Counted from the first letter of the stretch, positions 1 to 12,380 are shown. The stretch is 64,000 bases of DNA from Mycoplasmoides pirum ATCC 25960 (GCF_000685905.1 NZ_JMKZ01000001.1:496001-560000), one strand, 5' to 3'. A program made the numbers and translations. Notes: generated from the sequence alone by a model not told the origin.

Positions 1-998
1 ATTTTTCCTTTTCCTGGATTAAAAATTGTTATATTTAAATTCTTTTTTAGTAAATTTATTGTTTGTTGATTTAGTGACACATATAATTTTGATGGCTTTA
101 GATTAACAGAATAATATTGGTATAAATAACTAGCAACTTCATCATCAATATCACCTACATATTTGGATATTAACAAATTTTTGTTTAACAATTTGCCATT
201 TAAATAAGAAAAAATAATAATTGAAATATAATTTTCTTTAATTGCGAATCCAACAACATCAATATTATTTTTTGAATTTAAATTAATAATTTGATTTTCT
301 GAAAATAATTTAATAGCTTTTTGTAAATCTAAATAATTATTAGCTTGTTCAAAATCCAATCTTTTAACAGCATCTAATTCTTTTTTCTTTAATTCATTAA
401 TTATTTCATTATTACCTTTAGTAAAGAAATTATCAATTTTAGCTTTAACTAAATCATATTTTTCTTTTGTATCTTCATTCAAACATGCACCCATACACAT
501 ATTCAAATCATAATAAAAACATTTTTTATTTTTAACTGAATTACATTTGCGCAAAGGAAAAAGTTTTAATAATAAATTATATATTTCATATGCTTTCATG
601 TTTGAATTAGCAAATGGACCATAATATTTTCCTTTTTTAGGATCATAATTATGAACATATAAAAATCTTGGTTTAGATTCATTAGTTACTAAAAAATATG
701 GATATCCATTATTATTTTTTAATAAAATATTATATTTAGGTTTGTATTTTTTTATTAAATTGGATTCTAAAATTAAAGCTTCATTTTCATTTTTTACAAC
801 AATAAAATCAACATCACTTATTTCTTGAACTAATTTAGCTGTTTTATTATCATTTGGTCTTAAAAAATATTGATGAGTTCTTTTGAAAATATTTTTTGCT
901 TTGCCTACATATATAATTTCATTATATTTGTTTTTTCAAATATAACATCCAAATGTTTTTGGAGCATTTTTTAATTTATTTTTTAATGTGTCATTCAT
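1..998 (-). CDS. uvrC: Excinuclease ABC subunit C, N-terminal part (runs off the left edge)
   Basis: UvrC makes both incisions around bulky DNA lesions in nucleotide excision repair, working with UvrA and UvrB. The visible 332 residues begin MNDTLKNKLKNAPKTFGCY and show the GIY-YIG nuclease domain at about residues 15-95 (GCYIW, EIIYVGKAK, KRTHQYF). A cysteine-containing stretch follows (KCNS, KKCFYYDLNMCMGACL, about residues 150-175), then the UvrB-interacting UVR motif (DAVKRLDFEQANNYLDL). The C-terminal RNase H-like nuclease and HhH domains lie outside the window. The start is the ATG at 998; a second in-frame ATG is absent nearby. It is divergent from hrcA, sharing a roughly 118-bp spacer; I recall the same hrcA-uvrC pairing in M. 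genitalium. Confidence 0.95.
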
Positions 999-1025
999 TT
1001 TGCTATAACTTAATTAATATACTTA

Positions 1026-1031
1026 TATAAT
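1026..1031 (+). promoter_or_regulatory. Candidate -10 box in the uvrC/hrcA divergent spacer
   Basis: TATAAT lies 86 bp before the hrcA start, in an AT-rich 118-bp spacer. No convincing -35 is visible, which is common in mollicutes. No CIRCE inverted repeat is present here, so hrcA does not look autoregulated through that operator. Confidence 0.35.
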
Positions 1032-1116
1032 TAAAATGTACAAATTAATTTTTAATATATAAAATGATTATTAATATATTTATATATTAAAAAACAAAAT
1101 TTCTTTAAAAATAACA

Positions 1117-2148
1117 ATGAAATTATCCAAAAGACAAAATAAATTATTAAAAATAATTGTAGATGAATATACTGCAACAGCTACACCTGTTAGTAGTAAG
1201 AATTTAATTAAAAAATATTTTAAAGATTTATCTAGTGCAACAATACGCAATGAAATGTATTTTTTAGAAAAAATGAATTTAGTTGAAAAAATGCATACTT
1301 CATCAGGAAGAATGCCTTCTCTTGAAGGATATAGATATTATGAAGAAAATTTGTTAGAAACTACAGATGACTTTGATATTAGACATCGCTTACGAAAAAT
1401 TTTAAATTCTCGTTCTAAATCAATTGATGAAGTAATCGAAATGTCTGTTAATTTTATAAATGAAATAACAAAACTTCCTTCTATTGTAACTCATATAAAA
1501 AGTGATGATAGATTATGTAGAATTGATTTAATTAGATTGAATAGTAATTTAGCCCTTGTTTTAGTAGTTTCTTCATCAGGAAATATTGTTAAAAAAACTA
1601 TTAAGTTTAATGATCAAAAACAATATGATGATGTTGCTACATGTGTAAAAGTTTTTAATGATCGTTTAATAGATACTAAATTTTCTGAAATTGAATCAAA
1701 ATTAGATAGTTTGCGCAAAATTATTAAAAAAATGGTAATTGAATACGAATATATTATTCAAGAAATTGTTAATAAAATATTTGATTTTAATACAAGATGT
1801 ACAAGTGATATATATGGAACTAAAAATTTAATTAAAAATGGTGAATTTTTAGATCGTGACAAATTAATAAAAATTATTGATTTGCTTGAAAATACTTCGA
1901 TATGAGAACAGATTGCTTATAATCATCAAAATACCGGAAAAACAACTATAACTTTTGGGGATCAAATAGGATTCGAAGGCGTTTCGGTTGCATCAACAGT
2001 TTTTAATGATTCAGAAGGCGCAAAACATCAAATTTCAGTTGTCGGACCTACAAGAATGGATTATGCTAAAGTTAAAGGTTTATTAAATATTTTTAAAGAA
2101 GAAATAGAAAAAATAGGTTCTATAAACAATGAAAAAAATAAAAATTAA
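1117..2148 (+). CDS. hrcA: Heat-inducible transcription repressor HrcA
   Basis: HrcA binds CIRCE operators and represses chaperone and protease genes, with GroEL modulating its activity in other bacteria. The 343-residue protein has an N-terminal winged helix (residues 1-75; PVSSKNL and the conserved SSATIRNEMYFLE recognition region near 45-57). The family C-terminal signature GDQIGFEGVSVASTVF lies near residue 280, followed by GPTRMDYAKVKGLL. One UGA at 1903 reads as Trp. A perfect CIRCE site lies in this same window in front of lon (46264-46290), giving the repressor a visible target. The downstream unknown gene overlaps its 3' end by 20 bp, so the two are probably cotranscribed. Confidence 0.95.
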
Positions 2149-2782
2149 TATAAAGCCATTAGCTACTCATGTTAAAAAAGTAAAGAAAAATTTAGTTAAT
2201 TATGAGTTAAATTTCAAAAAAAAATATAAAGTTTTTAAAAACCAATCTATTTTTACAAACTTATTAGCATTAATTTGTTTTTTTTGAATAGTGAGAAATC
2301 AAAACATTTTAGAAACATTAATTAACAATAAACAAATTAAAAAAGCACCTATTAATGAATCGACAGAATTGATTTCAATATTTAATGAAATTATTAATTT
2401 TAGTCAGGAAATAGCTTCTAAAAATTTTGATAAAAAGTATTATTTTGAAAATGAAATGATGTTTCAAAATAAATCAAAAGAATATACAAATCAATTAATT
2501 AATATTTATATTAACAATTCAATAAACAACACATTAGAAATTGAAGCTATTGAAAAATGTTTAAATAATTTAATAAATTTTAATTTCATTGATTTATTTA
2601 CAACAAAATTAGAAGTGTTGAATCAAAATGATGATACTAATAAATATGATGATTTAATACTTCTAATTGAAAAACAAATGAAATATTTAAATGATTCTTA
2701 TATTGTTTTCAAAAATGCTAATTCACCAAATTTTAATTTTGTTTTTAAAGTAATTTTAACTTTTAGAAAAAAAATATATTAA
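2129..2782 (+). CDS. Unknown protein with one N-terminal hydrophobic segment
   Basis: I do not recognise this 217-residue protein. The ATG at 2129 overlaps the end of hrcA by 20 bp. It begins with a very basic stretch (MKKIKINIKPLATHVKKVKK), then a short hydrophobic run near residues 43-54 (FTNLLALICFFWIV) that could be a membrane anchor, then a polar helical region rich in Asn, Ile and Lys to the end. It stops 9 bp before dxs, so it sits between a heat-shock repressor and an isoprenoid gene in an apparent operon. A shorter GTG start at 2291 is possible, but it would discard the basic and hydrophobic part. Confidence 0.7.
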
Positions 2783-2791
2783 TGATAAATT

Positions 2792-4759
2792 ATGAATAAT
2801 GAATATCCAATTTTAAATACAATAAATAATTATGATGATTTTTTAAAAATCGATAATAAAAATTTAGATAAATTAGCTTCTGAAATTCGTAATTTTATTA
2901 TTCAATTAAGCAAAGAAAAAAGTATACATCTTAGTAGCAATTTAGGAATTATTGAAACTACACTTGCATTAAGTAAAGAATTTAATTTAAATAAAGATTT
3001 TTTATTTTATGATACAGGACATCAATCATATATACATAAAATAATTACAGGTCGTAAAAATTTAATTTATACAATTCGAGATACTGATGGTTTATCAGGA
3101 ATGCAAAATATGAATGAATCAAAATATGATTATTATTCTGGTGGACATTCTGGTAATTCATTATCAATTTGTGCTGGATTTTTAGAAGCAATTAAATATG
3201 AACAAAATTGCTTAAAATTAAAATGAGAAAATGTATTAAATGATTTGATTTGTTTTGAAAATAATCCAAAAAAAGTTAAGAAAATTAATCGAATAAAAAA
3301 ACAATTTAAAATTAATGAAAAATATGTTGTTCCAGTAATTGGAGATAGTGCTATTGCCAATGGGGTTGCTTTAGAAGCACTAAATGATATTAGTTTTAGA
3401 AATATTAAACCTATAATAGTTTTAAATGATAAAGGAATGTCTATTTCAAAAGCTGTTGGTTCTATTCCATTAATGATTTCAAAAATTAAGACAAATAAAT
3501 TATTAAGTTTTATAGAAAAATTTTTATATTTAGTTCTTTGAAATACTAATTTTGGAAAAAAAATATATAAATTCATTTATAAAATTTTTCACGGTATAGG
3601 TAAAAGACTATCTGGAAGTAATTTATTTACATCATTAGGTTATCAATATATAGGTCCAATTAATGGTCATAACATTAAAGAAATATTAATTGCAGCAAAA
3701 AAAGCTAAATGGTATCAAAAGTTTCAACCTGTAATATTACATATAAAAACAGAAAAAGGAAAAGGTTTAGATAATTACACAAAAGATAAAATAGGTGTTA
3801 ATCATTCTTCAAGTGTTAATGAATCAACTGCTAAATTAACAGGATTATATCTTAGTGAACATTTATCTGCATGAGTAGCTTCAGATAAAAAAATAAACAT
3901 TATTAATCCTGCAATGACATATAATTCTGGATTTTTAAATTTTACAAAAAGTAATTCAGATAATTATTTTGATGTAGGAATTTCAGAAGAGCATGCAATT
4001 AGTATGGCTAGTGGTATGGCAATAAGAGGTCTAAAACCTATTGTAGTAATTTATTCTTCTTTCTTGCAAAGATCATACGATCAATTATTACATGATTTTT
4101 CTCGTTTAAATTTACCACTATTACTTTTAATAGATCGAGCAGAAATTTCTGGTGGAGATGGAGATTCTCATCATGGAATTTTTGATATAGGATTTTTAAA
4201 ATCATTTCCTAATACAATTATTACTGCTCCATCAAATATTATTGAAGCAAAATTATTAATAGATCATGCTATTACCAATAACAAAAATAAAATTTTTGCT
4301 ATTAGATATCCTAAAAAGTTACCCTACCTTAATTTAGATGAAGCTCAAATAAATGAAATTAAAAATGCTATAGAAAATTTAGAATGATTAGTTTATAAAA
4401 ACAACAAAAAAAATAAAAATGTTGTTATAACATATGGAAATTGAGTAAATATTTTTAAAAATCAAATTAAAGAATTAAATTTAAATGTAGACATAATAAA
4501 CGCGATAAATATTAATAATTATGATTTTAGACAAATTGAAAAAATATTTAATTCATATAAAAATATTTGCATTTTTGAAGAAACATATAAAAATCTTGGT
4601 TTAGCTAATGATTTTTTACAATATAGACAAAAATCTAAAAATAATTTATTAATTAGAAACTTTACAAAGTTTCCTGGTGGTGGAAATAATAAAGATATTT
4701 ATTTAAGAAATAATATGGATGTTAAGCAAGTTTTACAAGAATTAATTGAAATATCATAA
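2792..4759 (+). CDS. dxs: 1-deoxy-D-xylulose-5-phosphate synthase
   Basis: Dxs condenses pyruvate and glyceraldehyde 3-phosphate to DXP, the entry step of the MEP isoprenoid pathway. It is a thiamine diphosphate enzyme. The 655-residue product shows the expected order: GHQSYIHK near residue 76, GGHSGNSLS near 115, the ThDP/Mg motif GDSAIANGVALEALND near 183 (the usual GDG is GDS here), GPINGH near 290, KGKGL near 326, and the pyrimidine-domain catalytic region DVGISEEHAISMASGMA near 393. The C-terminal transketolase-like domain is complete. It converges on nadD/yqeK, with only 4 bp between the stops. No other MEP gene is in the window. Confidence 0.95.
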
Positions 4760-4763
4760 ATAT

Positions 4764-5822
4764 TTATTTTTTATTTTTATAGAAAGAAATAATTTGATTA
4801 TGTAATTTATAAAATGCTTTATCAATGTTTTGCAATGCTATTTTTCTTATTTCTTTAATATCATAATATTTGCTATATTTTTTTATTTCTCTTCCGGGTT
4901 CACATTTATCAGCAACATAAAGAATTTTTACTATTTTTGATATTTTGTGAAAATTAGGTTCAGTGTGATTGTAAACAGCATTTAAAATATTTTTGTTTTT
5001 AAACATATAAAAGTATTTCATAAAATAGTAAGCTACATATGGATGTAATGTTTCAATTGAAGTAAATTTTTTTATATTTAATAAATTTGAATAATACAAT
5101 AGTTCTTTTTTTCTAAATTCCTTTGCTAAATCATGAAAAATTCCGGCAATATATGCTTCTTTTGGGTTTTCATAATTATTTTTTATAGCTAATTTTTTTG
5201 CATATTTAGCTGTTCTTTTGCAATGCTCTCAACGAGATATAGATAAAAAAGATTTTACCCTTTCCTGAGTATACAAACAATTATTATTAATGTAATCAAC
5301 AACTTTATTATTAATAAATTTATTGTTAATTTTTTTTCTCAACTCGGTTGATGAAATATTTTTATTTACATTTCCTATAAGTTTCATATTAAATTTTTTA
5401 ATATTATTTTTATTTAATTTGTAGTTGTATCTAGAAACATAAATAATATTTACTAATTTCGAAATTTTTTTAGCATCTTTCCAATTATGAAAATTATTAA
5501 CTTGATCACCACCAATTAATAAAAAAAGATTTTGATTTGAATATTTGGTTAAAAAATGTTTAATTAAATTAATAGTATATAAATTTTTATTATTTATATC
5601 TCATTTTGAAATTTTATATTTTTGATTTTTAGGAATAGCAAGTTTAAGCATTTTAATTCTATGCATGCTAGGTGATGAATTAATATTTTTAAGAATGCTT
5701 GAATAAGTGGGAACAAAGAATAATAAATCTGCATTAAGTTTTTTTAAACTTAATTTTGCACTTTCAATATGACCCGAATGAATAGGATCAAAACTTCCGC
5801 CAAAAATAATAATTTTTTTCAT
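4764..5822 (-). CDS. nadD: Nicotinate-nucleotide adenylyltransferase fused to a YqeK-type HD hydrolase
   Basis: The first ~185 residues are NadD, which adenylates nicotinate mononucleotide in NAD synthesis: MKKIIIFGGSFDPIHSGH with the nucleotidyltransferase HxGH motif, then LLIGGDQVNNFHNW and the C-terminal ISSTELRKKI motif. The rest is an HD-domain phosphohydrolase of the YqeK (Ap4A hydrolase) family: WEHCKRTAKYAKKLA, GIFHDLAKE, HPYVAYYF, NAVYNHTEP and ADKCEPGR. In most Firmicutes these are two adjacent genes; the fusion is known from mycoplasmas. The ATG at 5822 gives the canonical NadD N-terminus one base after the yqeH stop; an ATG at 5837 would overlap yqeH. Confidence 0.93.
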
Positions 5823-5823
5823 T

Positions 5824-6936
5824 TTATAATTTTTCATTTTCAAAAAGTATTGGTTTTGAAAGCTTTTTGTCTAAATATAAAATGATTTTTGATACATTTT
5901 TCAAAACAATAAATCCTAAATTATTTAAAACTAATAAATTGTAATTAAAATTTAAATCATACGTATACTCAACTAAATTCTGTTTATCAAAATTAATTTT
6001 TTCATTATTTTTATTGTTTAAATTAACTACATGAATTTTAAGATTATCGTTAAAATAAGTAATAATATTTGAAGAATTTTTATTATTTTGATTTATAAAA
6101 ATTTTTAAACTAAATAAATTTTCAAATTTTAAAAATCTATTATTTCTTAATTGAAATATTTTATTTTTTCATTTGCTTTTCTCATTGCAAAATTTTTTTA
6201 ATTGATCATTGTCCATAATAATTTGAAAACTATTATCATCAACAAAGCCTGGCAAATCAATGAAATTACCTTTTTTAAATAATTTGATTTGTTTGATATC
6301 TTGAGTTGTATTTCTATAATAACTTGTTGTTAAATTATTAATATTTTCAATTTTTTCTCTTTTTATAATTCAATTGATTAATGAAGATTTGCCAGCATTA
6401 GTTGGTCCACAAAATACAACTTTAATATTTTTTGAAAACAATTTTAAAAAAGTTGATTGAATAACAGAATAATTTAAATTTAAATGAGCAGAACAAATTA
6501 TTAATTGATTTAATGAAATATCTATATTATTTATTTGTAAAAATTTATATAATTTATTTTTAATTTTATCCAAATTTTTAATGTTTATTAAAGAATCAAT
6601 TTTAGAAATAATTAAATAAAAATATTTAGATTTTTTATATATTTCTTTTACTTTACTAACATTGAAAAATATTTGATTAGGAGAGCATACAAAAAAAACT
6701 GCTTTATTAGAAAAATCAAAATTATTTAATACTATCTTTACATGATTTTCAAGAAAATCATTATTTACTATAGACTCTTTATTGTAATATTTTAATTTAA
6801 AACACCTTTGACAAAATTTTGCTTTTTCAATAACTGGTGTGTAACCTATTTTATTAACATCACTTGTTAATATAGCACCACACCCTTCACATTTTTTATT
6901 TTGATTTATTTTTTTAATTTGATTACAAGATTTCAT
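5824..6936 (-). CDS. yqeH: Circularly permuted ribosome-assembly GTPase YqeH
   Basis: YqeH-type GTPases act in 30S subunit maturation. The 370-residue protein begins with a treble-clef zinc motif (CEGCG near residue 15, FCQRCF near 40). The GTPase motifs follow in permuted order: G4-like SKIDSL, then SAH (G5), then the P-loop GPTNAGKSSLIN near residue 180, then G3 DLPGF. The C-terminal part is a small beta-rich domain. The ATG at 6936 is preferred over an in-frame GTG at 6942; the 5' end overlaps yqeG by about 14 bp. It belongs to a yqeG-yqeH-nadD-yqeK order typical of Firmicutes. Confidence 0.93.
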
Positions 6937-7522
6937 TTGCACTATTAATAAATTCTTCGTTAATTGGAGTAATATTTAAAAAATTATTTTGTTCTAGTTT
7001 TGAATAAATCATGCTCTCTAAAATACTTTGTAATTTACGATTTCCTGTATTCAAATCATAAACTACTTCCATTAAAGGATGAACTAGTATAGATTTACAA
7101 CCTAAACGATTTGCTACAAAAATATCAGTTATTAATTGATCTCCCAAAAAAATAACATTTTCAGATAAAATACGATTTTTTTTCATGTGTTTTTTTATTT
7201 TATGAGTTAATGGTTTTTTTGCATTTCAAATATATCCATTAATAATATTTGATTTTTTTAGTGTATCACAAAATTCTACTACTCTTTTTTTTGAATTATT
7301 TGAAATAATTCAAACTTGTATTCCATGATTTTTAACTTTGTTTAAAAAACTTATAACTCGATTATTTGGTTTTCTACTAAAATGTGGAACTAATGTATTA
7401 TCTAAATCACAAAATAAAACATTAATATCTTGATTAATTAATGCAAATAAGTTTAATTTGTCAAAATTTTCTAAATAAATGCTTGGTCTAAAGTAATTTA
7501 AAAAACTATTTTTGTTTTTCAT
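6923..7522 (-). CDS. yqeG: YqeG-family HAD phosphatase
   Basis: This 199-residue protein matches the YqeG/YqeG-type HAD-IIIA phosphatases that always travel with yqeH. HAD motif I is LFCDLDNTLVPH near residue 40 (nucleophile and acid-base Asp pair). Motif II is IISNNSKKR, and the late motif is FLGDQLITDIFVANRLG with the Asp pair that holds Mg. The substrate is not known for the family. It lies 3 bp downstream of parC and overlaps yqeH, so it is probably read from the parE-parC transcript. Confidence 0.9.
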
Positions 7523-7525
7523 ATT

Positions 7526-9970
7526 TTATTTGAAAATTGGATTTGGTAAATAAATAAAAGTTGTTGTTTCATCAATTGGATTACTCATTCTTGAATCAAA
7601 ATCCATAAGAGGTATATCAAAAATAGGAATTGAAATAATTTCACCATTATTTTTATAACAAAAAAAACTTCTTTGGTTGTTATTAATTAAAATTGTTGTT
7701 ATCAGTTTATATGGTTTTGATTTAATTTGACTTAACAACGGTTTGCCCATAGTTGCTCTACTAAGGGAAATTAAATTTTTAAGATTAACTCTTTTGATCC
7801 CTTTTTCTGCTAATAATATAACTTGATATTCATTACTGTTATCAATGACTGAACAAGATACTAAATAATCTTCATTACGAAGTTTTATTCCTCTAACACC
7901 CATTCCTTTTAATCCAATTATTGATACTTCATCAACATTAAATCTCAAAGCATTTCCCATTTGTGAATATAATACAATTTCTTGTTTTTCTGAATCAACA
8001 ACTTTAGCATCAACTAAAATATCTTTTTCTTTTAAATTCATACAAACACTAGGACGAATGGATTTAAAACTAAAAACATCTCTAAAATAAAAACGTTTAA
8101 TCATTCCAGATTTTGAAACAAGAACAATTGATGTGTTATCATTTTCGTAATCATGATTATTTTTCATCAATTTCGCAAAAACAATTTTTTCATTATCCCT
8201 TAATGTTAATATACTGTTAATGTGAATTCCAGTTTCTCGAATTTTAGCTTCTTTAATTTTGTAAATAGGTAAAGCAACAAAATTACCATAACTAGTTATT
8301 AATAACAAACGATCTAAACTTTTAGCTTGTTCAGAATAAATTAAAGCATCATTTTCTTTTAATTTGAAACTTGTTAAATTTTCAAGAGTTATATTTTTTT
8401 GAGATGTTTGTTTTAAATAACCATCTTTGGTTACAAAAATATAAATTTCTTTATTTTCAACAACATCAGTTGCTTCGATTACTATTTTTTCAACCATTTC
8501 TTCAATTTGAGTTTTACGTGGTTGATTAAATAATTTCTTATAATTTCTTAAAATTGTTTTTAAATGATCTTTACGATATTTTTCATCGTTTAAAATAAGA
8601 CTAAGTTCTTTTATTTTTTCTTTAAGATTTTGTGCTTCTTCTTGTAAACTTAAAACATCTGTATTACTTAAACGATATAAACGTAATTGAACTATTGCTT
8701 CAGCTTGATTATTTGTAAATTCAAATTTATTTATTAGTTTAGTAATAGCATCACTTCTATCTTCTGATTTTCTAATCAATTCAATAATCTTATCAATAAT
8801 TGATGTTGCTTTAATTAAACCATTTATTATTTCTAAACGATTTTTATTTTTATTCAAGTCAAATTCACTACTTTTAACAATAATTTCTAAAGCATGATCT
8901 AAATAACTATCTAAATATCTGAATAAATTCATTTGAATTGGTTTTCTTTTATCTATAGCAACATTGTTAATATTGTAATTAATTTGAAGTTGAGTATTTT
9001 TAAATAAATATCTTTTTATTGCTTCGGCATTTTTTTCATCTCCTTTATATTCTAGAACTATTCTAATGCCAGATTTGTCAGATTCATCTCGAACTTCAGT
9101 TAAATATGCTATTTCTTCATTATCGATTATTTCTTCAATGTTTTTAATAATCGAAGATTTATTAGTTTCATATGGAATTTCAGTAATAATTAATCTTTTT
9201 TTATTGTGTTCAATTTCATCAATAATTTTAGCTCTTAAAATAAATTTTCCTTTTCCGGTTTCAAAAGCTTCTCTAATACCATTATCATCATGAATAATTC
9301 CGCCAGTTGGAAAATCAGGGCCCGGAATTACTTTCATTAAAGAATCAAGTCTACAATTTGGCGAATCAATACGCATAATAATTCCATCTATAATTTCATT
9401 TAAATTAAAAGGCGGAATATTAGTTGCATATCCAGCTGCAATCCCTGTTGAACCATTGATTAATAAGTTAGGTAATAAACTAGGCAAAATAGTTGGCTCT
9501 TGTTCTGTATCATCAAAATTTAAAACAAATTTAACAGTTTGTTTTTCGATATTTGATAACATATTAATTCCATAATAAGAAAATTTAGCTTCTGTATAAC
9601 GCATTGCTGCAGCACTGTCGCCATCAATTGAACCATTATTACCTTGCATATCAATTAGTGGAATATTGTTTTTTCAAGATTGTGTCATCCGTACTAAAGC
9701 TTCATAAATTGAAGAATCACCATGAGGATGATATTTACCAATTACTTCCCCAACAGTTGTTGCGGATTTTTTATAAGCTTTTTCGGGTGTTAAACCTATT
9801 TTATACATTGCATATAAAATTCTTCTTTGTACTGGTTTTAATCCATCACGAATGTCAGGTAAAGCACGATCTTGGATAATATATTTTGCATATTTACCAA
9901 AACTATCTGACATGATTTCGTCAAGTTCTTTTTTACAAACTTTAGTATCAACTATTTTTTTATAACTCAT
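7526..9970 (-). CDS. parC: DNA topoisomerase IV subunit A
   Basis: ParC cuts and rejoins DNA during decatenation of daughter chromosomes; ParE supplies ATP turnover. The 814-residue protein has [14 protein letters not shown] (residues 42-55), the helix region [15 protein letters not shown] (81-95), and the catalytic Tyr in [14 protein letters not shown]-terminal region of GyrA-type beta-propeller repeats follows. It is called ParC, not GyrA, because of the [21 protein letters not shown] version of the active-site region and the SWK before it. The quinolone-determining positions corresponding to ParC Ser80/Glu84 are Ser and Glu, the usual susceptible residues. It starts 2 bp after parE. Confidence 0.94.
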
Positions 9971-9972
9971 AA

Positions 9973-11868
9973 TTACTCATCCATTACAAAATCAACATTT
10001 TCATTAATTCATTCTTTTCGCATACCTGTATTTTCGCCCATTAAAACAGTTACTCGTCTTTCTGCTTGCGCAGCATTTTCTAAAGAAATTTGAATTAATT
10101 GTCTAGACTCTGGATTCATAGTTGTAGATCATAATTGATCAGCATTCATTTCTCCAAGTCCTTTGTATCTTTGGATCGTATATTTATTGTATTCTTTTTT
10201 TAATTCATCTAATTCAATATCATTTCAAGCATAACTAAATTTTTTGTTTGCTGAATTAGTTATTTTATACAAAGGTGGCATTGCTAAATAAACCATTCCT
10301 TGTTCAATTAGAGCGCGCATGTATCGATAAAAAAAAGTTAATAATAAAATTTGAATGTGAGCACCATCTGTATCAGCATCAGTCATAATAATCACTTTGT
10401 GATATTTCAAATTTTTAATATTAAAATTTTCACCTATTCCAGCACCTAAACAAGAAATAATAGATAAAATTTCTTCATTTTTTAATAATTCAGATAGTTT
10501 TGTTTTTTCAACATTAATAACCTTACCACGCAATGGTAAAATTGCTTGACAACGACGATCACGCCCCATTTTAGCAGTACCACCAGCAGAATCACCTTCA
10601 ACTAAAAAAATTTCAGCTTCTTTTGGATCTTTAGTTTGTGCTGCAGTTAACTTACCAAATAAAACTCTTTCTGATTTAGCATTTTTTAATTGCTTTACAC
10701 CTTCTCTAGCTTTTTTAGCTGCTAATCTAGCATCTCTTGTAGTAATGATTTTATTTATTATTTTTGATGCATCTTCTTTATTTTCTTCTAAAAAGAAATA
10801 AAGATTTTCATTAACGATTTTTTGAACAACAGTTTTAGCTTCTTGTGTAAATAACTTATTTTTAGTTTGACCTTCATATAAAATTAAATCTTCAGGAACC
10901 TTTACAGATACAATTGCAGTTAAACCTTCACGAATATCTGAACCTTCAAAATTTTTGTCTTTTTCTTTTAAGAATTTATATTTGAATGCGTAATCATTAA
11001 TTGTTTCAGTTAAACCTATTTTAAAACCTAATTCATGACTTCCGCCTTCAATTGTTTTAATTGAATTAGCAAAAGATAAAATTAGTTCATTTTCTTCAGA
11101 AGTAAATTGTAAAGCTACTTCTACATCAATATTATTTTTATTACCTTTGAAGTAAGCAATTTTAGATATTTGTTTTTTAGATTCATTTATAAAAGAAATG
11201 TATTCTTTGATTCCATTAATTGCGTGAAAATTTTGACTATTAGATGGATTAATTTGATCTTCGTAATTAATTTTTAATCCTTTAAACAAAAAAGACGTTT
11301 CTTTTAATCTTTCTTTAATAATTGATGAATTAAAAGAAATTGTTTTAAAAATAGTTGGATCTGGTTTAAAATGAACAGTTGTTCCTGTGCGATTCGTTGT
11401 TCCTATTTGTGTTGATGGTTTATCAATTTTTCCGCCATTTTTATAACGTGATTCAAATATTTTTCCTTCACGTTGTACTTTAACAACTAATCAAGTACAA
11501 AGAGCATTAACAACAGAAGCTCCTACTCCATGCAATCCGCCAGAAATTTTATAAGAACTTCCATCAAATTTTCCTCCTGCGTGTAAAACTGTATAAACTG
11601 TATCAATTGTTGATAAACCTGTAGAACTATTTTTACCAGTTGGTATTCCTCTTCCATTATCTTTAATTGAAATTGAATTATCTTTATGCAAAGTTACAGA
11701 AATTTCACTAGCAGAACCATTCAATACTTCATCAATAGAATTATCAAAAATTTCTCAAATAAGATGATGTAAACCACGAATATCAGTTGAACCAATATAC
11801 ATTCCTGGTCGTTTTCTAACTGCATCTAATCCTTTTAAAACCTTGATACTACTATCATTATATTGCAT
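9973..11868 (-). CDS. parE: DNA topoisomerase IV subunit B
   Basis: ParE is the ATPase subunit of topoisomerase IV. The 631 residues start [19 protein letters not shown] and give the GHKL ATPase motifs ([42 protein letters not shown]). Then comes the TOPRIM domain ([15 protein letters not shown] near residue 415, [19 protein letters not shown]). The C-terminal GyrB tail is [14 protein letters not shown]. The choice of ParE over GyrB rests on the partner parC two bases downstream. The ATG at 11868 is the only good start. The parE-parC pair begins a five-gene minus-strand unit. Confidence 0.94.
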
Positions 11869-11954
11869 ATTTAAATATTGAACTTTCTATCAAAAAAATA
11901 AAACAAACTTTTTAGATACACTAAAAAGTTATATTTATTTTATTAAAATGAATT

Positions 11955-12350
11955 TTATTTTGTTTTTTTCTTAGAAGATTTTGTATTTTTTTTAGAAGTA
12001 ACTTTTTTAGTTTTTGTCGTTACTTTGCTACTTTTAGAATTATTTGGTAAACCAAGAACACTTGCTGAATATGATTTAGCCACTAAAAATTTAACTCTTT
12101 TACGAGCAGGAATTTTTAGTGTTTTTTTAGTTAATGGATTAATTCCGTTTCTTGCTTTAGAATGAACAACTTTAAATTTACCAATATTGAAAAAACGAAC
12201 AAGCTGATTTTTTGTTAATTCTCTTTTAATAATTTCTTGAATTGAACTAATAACTTCTTTGACTTGACTTTTAGTAAGTTTTGTTGATTCACTAATTTCT
12301 TCTATCATTTGACTTTGAGTTAATAATTTTTTATTTTTTAATGAACTCAT
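11955..12350 (-). CDS. hup: HU-family DNA-binding protein with a lysine-rich C-terminal tail
   Basis: HU bends and compacts DNA as a dimer. The 131-residue protein has a normal HU fold after a short N-terminal extension: SQMIEEISESTKLTKSQVKEVI, FFNIGKFKVVHSKARNGINPLTKK with the beta-arm Asn-Pro that intercalates DNA, then the final strand and helix. Beyond residue ~105 it adds about 25 residues rich in Lys, Ser and Thr (KSSKVTTKTKK, SKKKTK), resembling histone H1-type tails known in a few other bacterial HU proteins. It is monocistronic, with its own -10 box upstream. Confidence 0.9.
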   Translation of the reverse strand: MSSLKNKKLLTQSQMIEEISESTKLTKSQVKEVISSIQEIIKRELTKNQLVRFFNIGKFKVVHSKARNGINPLTKKTLKIPARKRVKFLVAKSYSASVLGLPNNSKSSKVTTKTKKVTSKKNTKSSKKKTK

Positions 12351-12380
12351 CTAAAATCTAAGCCTCTATAAAATTTGTGT

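Noticed and set aside
999-1116. A CIRCE element in front of hrcA
   Set aside because: No TTAGCACTC/GAGTGCTAA arms are present in the spacer.
9066-9879. Plus-strand frames inside parC
   Set aside because: Antisense shadows of a well-conserved gene; no ribosome binding site and no family match.
7526-9970. Topoisomerase subunit A read as GyrA
   Set aside because: The active-site region ([20 protein letters not shown]) and the partner directly upstream fit ParC, not the GyrA pattern HPHGDSAVYD/GHGNFGS.
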